The position numbers and the translations under genes are program-made. From NCBI GenBank assembly GCA_009776715.1, contig WRNF01000097.1, positions 1-7,014 of the forward strand: a stretch of DNA of 7,014 nt. Direction: 5' to 3'. Below, piece after piece: positions 1 to 4,206 of this stretch. The stretch is from Treponema sp. (GTDB lineage: Bacteria; Spirochaetota; Spirochaetia; Treponematales; Breznakiellaceae). Numbering within the stretch: position 1 is the stretch's first letter; each line of letters starts with the position of its first letter. The notes beneath the pieces were generated by a model, which searched no databases, had not been told where the DNA came from, and saw only the letters and a list, made by a program, of their open reading frames with translations.

Positions 1-66
1 TAGCCCGACTGGGTTTTTTCGTAGCCCGAGCCCCGAAGGGGCGAAGCGTATACAGTCCTGTTAGGC
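1..66 (-). other. attC: attC-like recombination site, 1L/2L half (truncated by window edge)
   Basis: Read on the minus strand, this begins with GCCTAAC (66-60), a perfect RYYYAAC core (1L). A 6-nt spacer and GTATACGC (53-46, the 2L position) follow. Inside is the hairpin GCCCC-GAA-GGGGC. On the plus strand, positions 2-23 and 44-66 align closely with 1810-1831 and 1854-1875 of the complete site, including the block agcccgactgg and the tgtagc/cgtagc block. It is therefore the same family of site. The 2R/1R half lies outside the window. The structure could also end transcription of the LRR gene, whose stop codon is 52 bp away. Confidence 0.65.
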
Positions 67-76
67 GACGGTTGCG
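60..76 (+). repeat. Left inverted repeat of the BspA cassette
   Basis: GTTAGGCGACGGTTGCG starts exactly at the attC core and is the reverse complement, at 13 of 17 positions, of 1693-1709 (CGCAACTTTCGTTTAAC). The two copies face inward around the LRR gene. The complementarity extends about 10 bp beyond the 7-bp core into the cassette body, which the core consensus alone does not require. Confidence 0.6.
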
Positions 77-118
77 CTTTTGCGAATAATTTTCATTTAA
101 TTAATCACATAATATTTC

Positions 119-1576
119 TTACTGTCTTGTCCAATTTCTTCCTTGTTGAATGTAAGTACCAGCAGCCCTCCCAAAGCCATATACAGGATCAGAAAATGTA
201 TAAGTATTTCTGGCACGATTATATAGTTCACCAAAACGAGAATTAATTGAACCAGCTCCTTGAACATTTGCTCCAATAGTTATTCTGGTGATTGCATTTC
301 CAGAAAATGCGCCTGATCCAATACTTTGAACACTATTTGGTACGATAATTGTAGTGAGTTGGTTATTTCTAAAAGCCCCAGCTTCAATTGTAGTAACACT
401 GTTAGGTATAATAACACTTGTGAGTTGACTTCCAGCTAATGCCATATTTCCAATTGTAGAAACACCATCGGGTATAGTTACACTTCTTTCATCACCAAAA
501 TACCAGATCAATGTTTTTTCATCTTTACTCATAATATAGAAATCTTTTTCAAAAAACGAAGTATTATCTGGATCAATTGAAAGATTATTCAATGGATTTC
601 TAGAAAACGCCATTCCTCCAATAGAAGTTACTGAAACAGGAATTGTAATACTTGTGAGTTGATTTCCAGAAAATGCATTAGCACCGATAGTAGTGACACT
701 ATTTCCAATAGTAACGTTAGATAGCTGGTTATCGCAAAATGCCAATTCCCCAATAGTTTCGACATTGTTAGGAATAACTACGTTAGTCAATGAATTATTT
801 TCAAATGAGCGATCACCAATCGTAATTACACCATTGCCAATGGTAACACTATTGATTGTGCCTAAGGGTTTATCATTATCTTCGTCCCAAGTACCCCAAA
901 ATGCCCATGCTTCAATTGTAGTAACACTATTGGGAATGACAACATCGGTAAGTTTATTTTCCCTAAAAGCACCTTCCCCAATTGTAGTTACGCTATTACC
1001 AATAGTAATTTTTGCGAGAGGATTATTCATAAATGCATTGCTTCCAATAGAAGTTACACTGTTTGGTATCGCTATACTTGTGATTTCATTACCAGAAAAT
1101 GCATTATTCCCAATGGTAGTTACTTTGTTACCAATGGTAACACTTGTAAGTTGGTTTCCAGAGAATGAATTATCCCCAATTGTAGTTACACTGTTTGGTA
1201 TTGTTACACCAGTAAGTTGATTTCCAGAAAATGCTCCTGCTCCTATCGCGGTTACTTTATTGGGAATTGTAACGTCAATAATTTTATTACCAGAAAATGC
1301 TCCAGTTCCAATAATAGTAACACTATTGGGTATTGTAACTCTGATTAGTTCTTTTTGTCTAAATGCAGTTTCTCCTATACTTGTAACAGGCATACCTTGT
1401 AATCGTGGAGGAATGTTAACAGATTGCTTATTGCCTGCATAACCAGTAATTTCTGCTGATTTACCACCTTCCAACGGTGTAACTCTAAAATCACTTTCAT
1501 CATCATATTTCTGAGAACAAGACGTGAAACACATAAACAATACCAATGAAAGTATTATACCATTCCTTTTAAACAT
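119..1576 (-). CDS. BspA-like leucine-rich-repeat lipoprotein
   Basis: This 485-residue protein is predicted to be exported and lipid-anchored at the cell surface. Residues 1-20 form a lipoprotein signal: MFKR, a hydrophobic stretch and FTSC, with Cys20 as the likely lipidated residue. Residues of about 60-440 hold 15 copies of a 23-residue repeat of the form VTIPNSVTTIGxxAFxxNxL, the BspA / LRR_5 type. Two interruptions are visible: an Asp-rich insert after EAWAFWGTW, and a segment IDPDNTSFF...DEKTLIWYF that is typical of BspA-like proteins. The C-terminal 40 residues (YTFSDPVYGFGRAAGTY...) match in style the tails of Treponema BspA-like proteins. Known family members bind host matrix proteins or other bacteria; that role here is inference. 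The ATG start has AAGGAG (1587-1582) 5 nt upstream. The gene sits alone in its cassette with its own promoter. The near-identical 69-bp DNA repeats could allow copy-number change by recombination. Confidence 0.88.
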   Translation of the reverse strand: MFKRNGIILSLVLFMCFTSCSQKYDDESDFRVTPLEGGKSAEITGYAGNKQSVNIPPRLQGMPVTSIGETAFRQKELIRVTIPNSVTIIGTGAFSGNKIIDVTIPNKVTAIGAGAFSGNQLTGVTIPNSVTTIGDNSFSGNQLTSVTIGNKVTTIGNNAFSGNEITSIAIPNSVTSIGSNAFMNNPLAKITIGNSVTTIGEGAFRENKLTDVVIPNSVTTIEAWAFWGTWDEDNDKPLGTINSVTIGNGVITIGDRSFENNSLTNVVIPNNVETIGELAFCDNQLSNVTIGNSVTTIGANAFSGNQLTSITIPVSVTSIGGMAFSRNPLNNLSIDPDNTSFFEKDFYIMSKDEKTLIWYFGDERSVTIPDGVSTIGNMALAGSQLTSVIIPNSVTTIEAGAFRNNQLTTIIVPNSVQSIGSGAFSGNAITRITIGANVQGAGSINSRFGELYNRARNTYTFSDPVYGFGRAAGTYIQQGRNWTRQ

Positions 1577-1643
1577 AATAACTCCTTTGCGTTCTCCGCA
1601 TTTTAAAAATATATATAAACTTATACGGGTTTATTTTTGAATT

Positions 1644-1673
1644 ATTATTCCATAATTCATACTTTTTTGTCAA
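1644..1673 (-). promoter_or_regulatory. Sigma-70-type promoter of the LRR lipoprotein gene
   Basis: On the minus strand there is a perfect -35 TTGACA (1673-1668), an 18-bp spacer and a -10 AATAAT (1649-1644, 5 of 6 matches to consensus). This predicts a leader of about 60 nt, rich in A and T, ending in the AAGGAG ribosome-binding site. The promoter lies inside the cassette, between the upstream attC and the gene, so expression need not depend on an integron Pc promoter. Confidence 0.65.
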
Positions 1674-1692
1674 GTCATTTTTCCAATAAATT

Positions 1693-1709
1693 CGCAACTT
1701 TCGTTTAAC
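1693..1709 (-). repeat. Right inverted repeat of the BspA cassette
   Basis: CGCAACTTTCGTTTAAC is the partner of 60-76 (13 of 17 complementary positions). Its outer 7 bases are the 1R core of the complete attC-like site (GTTAAAC on the minus strand). Confidence 0.55.
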
Positions 1710-1875
1710 GTTCTAGGTATATGACGTTTTTGCGGTTGTGATAAAGGAACACGAAGTGTTCCAGCAACCGCAAAAATGTGGCGGAACAAAACACCATAAA
1801 GGGCTGAAAGCCCGACTGGTGTTTTATGTAGCTCGAAGCGCCGAACAGGCGCTGAGCATATACCGTTTGTTATGC
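1703..1875 (-). other. attC: Complete attC-like recombination site, unusually long (173 bp), behind the RM genes
   Basis: On the minus strand the order is 1L GCATAAC (1875-1869, 6 of 7 to RYYYAAC), a spacer of about 4-5 nt, 2L GGTATATG (1864-1857), a structured centre, 2R CATATACC (1723-1716, perfect complement of 2L), a 6-nt spacer and 1R GTTAAAC (1709-1703, perfect GTTRRRY). The centre holds a 12-bp stem (1727-1738 with 1765-1776) enclosing a 7-bp hairpin (1746-1762), a 9-bp stem (1788-1796 with 1817-1825) enclosing GGGCT-GAA-AGCCC (1801-1813), and a 6-bp hairpin (1837-1853) flanked by GCTC/GAGC. The paired cores at the expected spacing are the hallmark of attC, and the size exceeds the commonly quoted attC range of roughly 57-141 bp. 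The right part repeats at 1-66. Orientation is taken from gene direction: the endonuclease stop is 13 bp upstream. The site probably also acts as a transcription terminator. Confidence 0.7.
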
Positions 1876-1886
1876 GACGTACCGTG
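1869..1886 (+). repeat. Left inverted repeat of the RM cassette
   Basis: GTTATGCGACGTACCGTG is the inverse of 3849-3866 at 17 of 18 positions (single A/G difference). It starts at the attC core and ends 2 bp before the endonuclease stop codon. Confidence 0.75.
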
Positions 1887-1888
1887 CT

Positions 1889-2725
1889 TCACAATTTTAG
1901 TAATGTGTTCTCAGATATTTTCTTCTCTATTGCTTCTAACATTATTTCTAAATCGACACTTTTTTCTGCATTCAAACCTAGACATTCTGCTATTCCAATA
2001 GAATTTGTACTTAACCTTTCTTTTAATTTTAACACACGTTTATTTTCTCCAACTAAGGAATATGAATGAAATTGTAAACTATCCCCCAATAATGCAGGAT
2101 TATTTACATTTCCAAAATTGAATTCTTTTTTCATATAATCAAGGAAATCATCTTGGACAATTAAAACTAAATGCTTTTGTAAATATTCAAAAGTGCTTAT
2201 CTTATGATGCAGTTGCACTAATATTGTTTTGGCAGTCATTTTCCAATTCATACCGAATGTTTTATTGGTATCTAAATTTGTTGCACTTAAACCGAAGTTA
2301 GATAAAAATTTTTGCCTTTCCGGCCACACTGTACCCGTTGTATCTAATGTCTGAAATTCAATACCAACAAAGTCTTTAACTTTGCTGTCTTTAGTTGATG
2401 CAATTACATAATCAACACTTCCACCGGGAATAGATAATTCTGAAACTATGTGAACATCATTACCGGGTTGATGTAATTGTAATAAATGTATACTGTCAAT
2501 AAATACTTTTCGGTTTTCTAACAATCTATTGGGACAAATAATAACCGGTAGATTATTAGTCCCGTATAATACTGAGCATGTACCAATAGAAATCTCAGGT
2601 TGGCTTTTTCTAACTTTATAACACCGTTTATCTGCGTAAGGACACCATTGCTTTTCAACAATGTTTTTCCAATCATGGGTTTCATTTTTTGTATTATTTC
2701 CAAATAATTCTATAATTCTACTCAT
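1889..2725 (-). CDS. NotI-like type II restriction endonuclease
   Basis: This 278-residue protein is predicted to be a DNA-cleaving restriction enzyme. Four cysteines in the N-terminal third (C28 in QWCPY, C35 in KRCYK, C50 in IGTCS, C64 in VIICP) fit the Cys4 iron-binding fold known from NotI. A PD-(D/E)XK-type core follows: D105 in GGSVDYV, then E123-F-Q125 in VGIEFQTLD, the variant with Gln in place of Lys. Residues of about 130-200 contain a conserved-looking WPERQKFLSNFGLSATN segment. The recognition sequence cannot be read from the sequence. I chose the ATG at 2725: GAGG lies 9-12 nt upstream, and it gives an ATGAGTAG 8-bp overlap with the methyltransferase stop, a usual sign of translational coupling. 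The longer reading (start 2755) would need a TTG codon. The partner methylase is directly upstream, and the attC-like site lies 13 bp downstream. Family assignment is from motif recall without a search. Confidence 0.75.
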   Translation of the reverse strand: MSRIIELFGNNTKNETHDWKNIVEKQWCPYADKRCYKVRKSQPEISIGTCSVLYGTNNLPVIICPNRLLENRKVFIDSIHLLQLHQPGNDVHIVSELSIPGGSVDYVIASTKDSKVKDFVGIEFQTLDTTGTVWPERQKFLSNFGLSATNLDTNKTFGMNWKMTAKTILVQLHHKISTFEYLQKHLVLIVQDDFLDYMKKEFNFGNVNNPALLGDSLQFHSYSLVGENKRVLKLKERLSTNSIGIAECLGLNAEKSVDLEIMLEAIEKKISENTLLKL

Positions 2726-3776
2726 TTGCCGCCGCCTCAAATAATGACGGTTCAAAAAATCTTCGTTCAGCTAATTTGATGTATTCCTCTGAAATATCTA
2801 TACCTATAGATTTTCTTCCAAATAAATATGCAACTGCAACACTTGTTCCAGTACCTACAAACGGGTCTAACATTATACCATCAATTGGGCAGGTTGCTAA
2901 TATTGGTATCTTACATAAATCTTCTGGGAAAGGAGCAAAATGTTCTTTTCGATTTTGTGTATCTTCTGGAATTATATCCCAGACATCTCTTGGCTTACTG
3001 CCATTCGGATTATATTTCAAGAAATAATAACCCTTATCTTTTAATTCTTTAGCTCTACCTGAAACATTTAAGCTGTTAGAATGTGTAACCCTTTGCTGCC
3101 CACGAATAATCATTCTAAAATCACAAATATTTCCAGCTTTAATTTCTTTTAATATTCCTTCAAGAGCAAGAAAAGCATTTCTTTTTTCAATATCTGTTAA
3201 AGAGGTTGACATTTCTATTTGTCGCTTATACCTTATACCGCTAACCCCGGTTGCAGATATTACCGTACCATTTCTTACGAGTGTAGCTTTTGGTTTTGAG
3301 CGAATAGCATCAGCATCGTAATAGTATTTATTTTCTTTGACAAAATGAAATACGGGTTCATGAACATTACCTAATTTATCCTTTGAATTATCCATACCGC
3401 CTTTGATTTTATTCCATACGACTTCGTTCCTTAGAATCCAACCTTGTTCATCTACCATTTTTAAGGCGATCCTCCAAGGAATTCCCATAAGCGACTTGTT
3501 TTTATAAGTATCTCCAATATTGAGCCAAAATGATCCCTCTTGCTTTAATATTCTTTTAATTTCAGAGAATATTTGCAATAAATTACAGATATAGTTATTA
3601 TAATCCTTTTCTAAGCCTATTCCACCATTAATATATTCCCTTTTACCCCAATACGGTGGGCTTGTTATAACCATATCTATGGAATTTTCAGGAACATTCT
3701 GCAATATTTCCAGAGAATCACCACATATCAAGAGTGGATGTATACTTTTTTGTAACAAATACCTATTTATACTCAT
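2718..3776 (-). CDS. Beta-class DNA methyltransferase (N4-cytosine or N6-adenine) of the RM system
   Basis: This 352-residue S-adenosylmethionine-dependent DNA methylase should protect host DNA from the adjoining endonuclease. The catalytic motif IV, TSPPY (residues 38-42, in DMVITSPPYWGKREY), comes first, and the AdoMet-binding motif I, DPFVGTGT (304-311, followed by GRKSIGIDISEEY), is near the C-terminus. That order defines the beta class. SPPY is commonest in N4-cytosine enzymes but also occurs in N6-adenine enzymes, so the methylated base is undecided. NEVVWNKIKGG...HEPVFHFVKENKYYYD and HFAPFPEDL are further family blocks. Residues of about 160-260 have no clear motif and are the likely target-recognition region. 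The ATG at 3776 lacks a good Shine-Dalgarno sequence, and the predicted transcription start is only a few nucleotides upstream, so the message may be leaderless. The methylase precedes the nuclease, so it would be made first. Confidence 0.88.
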   Translation of the reverse strand: MSINRYLLQKSIHPLLICGDSLEILQNVPENSIDMVITSPPYWGKREYINGGIGLEKDYNNYICNLLQIFSEIKRILKQEGSFWLNIGDTYKNKSLMGIPWRIALKMVDEQGWILRNEVVWNKIKGGMDNSKDKLGNVHEPVFHFVKENKYYYDADAIRSKPKATLVRNGTVISATGVSGIRYKRQIEMSTSLTDIEKRNAFLALEGILKEIKAGNICDFRMIIRGQQRVTHSNSLNVSGRAKELKDKGYYFLKYNPNGSKPRDVWDIIPEDTQNRKEHFAPFPEDLCKIPILATCPIDGIMLDPFVGTGTSVAVAYLFGRKSIGIDISEEYIKLAERRFFEPSLFEAAANE

Positions 3777-3786
3777 GCTCTAAGGT

Positions 3787-3815
3787 ATTATATTATACTT
3801 TCATCTTTTTTACAA
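3787..3815 (-). promoter_or_regulatory. Promoter of the RM operon, possibly giving a leaderless mRNA
   Basis: On the minus strand there is -35 TTGTAA (3815-3810), a 17-bp spacer and a perfect -10 TATAAT (3792-3787). Transcription would start near 3780, about 4 nt before the ATG at 3776-3774. A second TATAAT (3797-3792) overlaps it, but only 12 bp from that -35. The promoter lies inside the cassette, downstream of the core at 3866. Confidence 0.5.
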
Positions 3816-3848
3816 TATGTATTCAATTTTCTTATTTTTCAATATTTT

Positions 3849-3866
3849 CACGGTATGTCGCATAAC
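3849..3866 (-). repeat. Right inverted repeat and core site at the upstream edge of the RM cassette
   Basis: On the minus strand this reads GTTATGCGACATACCGTG, matching 1869-1886 of the plus strand at 17 of 18 positions. Its first 7 bases, GTTATGC, fit GTTRRRY at 6 of 7. Upstream of it (minus, about 3889-3867) I find no complementary 1L/2L partner. The site may therefore be an attI-like site, a secondary insertion site or an eroded attC. Confidence 0.65.
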
Positions 3867-3888
3867 TTCATTTGTATGAAACGCATAT

Positions 3889-3906
3889 TCAAAACATTTG
3901 TTTTGA
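3889..3906. repeat. Perfect 18-bp palindrome, operator-like
   Basis: TCAAAACA-TT-TGTTTTGA is a perfect inverted repeat of two 8-bp arms around a 2-bp centre, 23 bp outside the core at 3866. Symmetric sites of this size often bind dimeric regulators. It lies about 70 bp upstream of the RM promoter -35 and about 170 bp upstream of the hydrolase promoter. No regulator gene is in the window, so the function is unknown. Confidence 0.45.
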
Positions 3907-4074
3907 TCCATTTCCAGATAAAACCCCTGTTTTCCATTACGGAACAAAACTCCACCGGCATTTTATCCAGCGTTTCTGAAAGCATATTTCTTACAATCGT
4001 ATGAAGCTATCCCGCAAATATCCGCGCACGAATCAAAAAAATTTCTTAATTTGACCAGAATCCATAATCTCCTC

Positions 4075-4104
4075 CAGACAGCTATTGACATCTTAATGTA
4101 TAAT
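4075..4104 (+). promoter_or_regulatory. Candidate promoter of the GH5-GH11 gene
   Basis: A perfect -10 TATAAT lies at 4099-4104, with CAGACA (4 of 6 to TTGACA) at 4075-4080, 18 bp upstream. A perfect TTGACA also occurs at 4085-4090 but is only 8 bp from this -10, so it cannot act as its -35. The predicted transcript starts near 4111 and has a leader of about 95 nt. Confidence 0.45.
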
Positions 4105-4167
4105 CTAGGTATTGGACTTGTTCTGCATCACGGTTGGTTGTCTCACAAGTATATAAAGGCAATTTAC

Positions 4168-4197
4168 TTCGCCTGTCAGGGCGAAACAAAAAAGGAG
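4168..4197 (+). promoter_or_regulatory. Leader hairpin and ribosome-binding site of the GH5-GH11 gene
   Basis: TTCGCC (4168-4173), loop TGTCAG and GGCGAA (4180-4185) form a perfect 6-bp stem. It is followed by an A-rich run and AAGGAG (4192-4197), 9 nt before the ATG at 4207. The hairpin sits just ahead of the ribosome-binding site and is not followed by a T tract, so it may protect or modulate the message and is unlikely to terminate it. The ribosome-binding site decides the start at 4207. Confidence 0.45.
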
Positions 4198-4206
4198 CTT
4201 TATTGT

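Larger units (their letters stand above)
1..1708 (-). mobile_element. Integron-type gene cassette carrying BspA-like lipoprotein (3' end outside window)
   Basis: This is the inferred extent of one cassette read on the minus strand. It begins after the G of the core GTTAAAC (minus, 1709-1703), which is the predicted recombination point, and runs through the LRR lipoprotein gene into its own attC-like site at 66-1, which the window edge truncates. The layout (short leader, one gene in the array direction, attC 52 bp after the stop) is the standard cassette layout. It differs from a classical promoterless cassette in carrying its own promoter and in being long, about 1.7 kb. No integrase gene is in the window, so the assignment rests on the attC-like sites alone. 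Confidence 0.6.
1709..3865 (-). mobile_element. Integron-type gene cassette carrying a complete restriction-modification operon
   Basis: This is the inferred cassette on the minus strand. It runs from the recombination point inside GTTATGC (3866-3860) through the methyltransferase and endonuclease genes to the G of the 1R core of its attC-like site. It is a little over 2.1 kb, large for a cassette, and holds two translationally linked genes with their own promoter. It is AT-rich compared with the glycoside hydrolase gene to its right. An alternative is an RM island bounded by its 18-bp inverted repeats and moved by another enzyme. The second core-anchored attC-like site makes the integron reading more likely. 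Confidence 0.55.
3848..3985 (-). pseudogene. Short ORF crossing the cassette junction; possible remnant of an interrupted gene
   Basis: A 45-codon reading frame starts with ATG at 3985 and ends in TGA at 3848. It reads through the recombination core, whose GTTATGC contributes the codons for LC in MKLCDIP, so its last few residues are supplied by the cassette. I do not recognise the sequence. It has a plausible amino-acid mix (MPVEFCSVMENRGFIWKWIK), but there is no ribosome-binding site and an in-frame stop lies nine codons upstream. It may be the tail of a broken gene next to the array, or chance. Confidence 0.2.
3867..4206. other. Transition zone between cassette region and glycoside hydrolase gene
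   Basis: This 340-bp stretch has no convincing gene. It holds the 18-bp palindrome at 3889-3906, the start of a doubtful minus-strand ORF, and the promoter, leader hairpin and ribosome-binding site of the rightward gene. Composition rises from AT-rich on the left to the higher GC of the hydrolase gene. The frame of the hydrolase is open back to a TTG at 4051, but that stretch has no lipoprotein signal and overlaps the promoter, so it is treated as untranslated. Confidence 0.6.

Noticed and set aside
693..1442. Plus-strand open frames across the LRR gene
   Set aside because: They are antisense shadows of the 69-bp repeats. Their own apparent repetition mirrors the LRR periodicity, and they have no ribosome-binding site.
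119..1576. CRISPR-like regular repetition
   Set aside because: The 69-bp periodicity is coding, the units are contiguous, and they translate as 23-residue LRR repeats. There are no unique spacers between identical repeats.
1..1875. Insertion sequence or transposon bounded by the inverted repeats
   Set aside because: No transposase is present and no target-site duplication is visible. The repeats begin with integron-type core sequences at the expected spacing.
1738..2069. Plus-strand open frames starting in the attC-like site and running into the endonuclease gene
   Set aside because: They cross a highly structured recombination site and lie antisense to a gene with clear motifs. No family features are present.
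2726..2755. Longer endonuclease start at a TTG (2755)
   Set aside because: The ATG at 2725 has GAGG at suitable distance and gives the usual short stop-start overlap. The extra residues (NRHYLRRRQ) are encoded within the methylase end.
4051..4206. N-terminal extension of the hydrolase to a TTG at 4051
   Set aside because: It would place 52 residues before a clean lipoprotein signal, overlaps the promoter, and lacks the good ribosome-binding site that precedes 4207.
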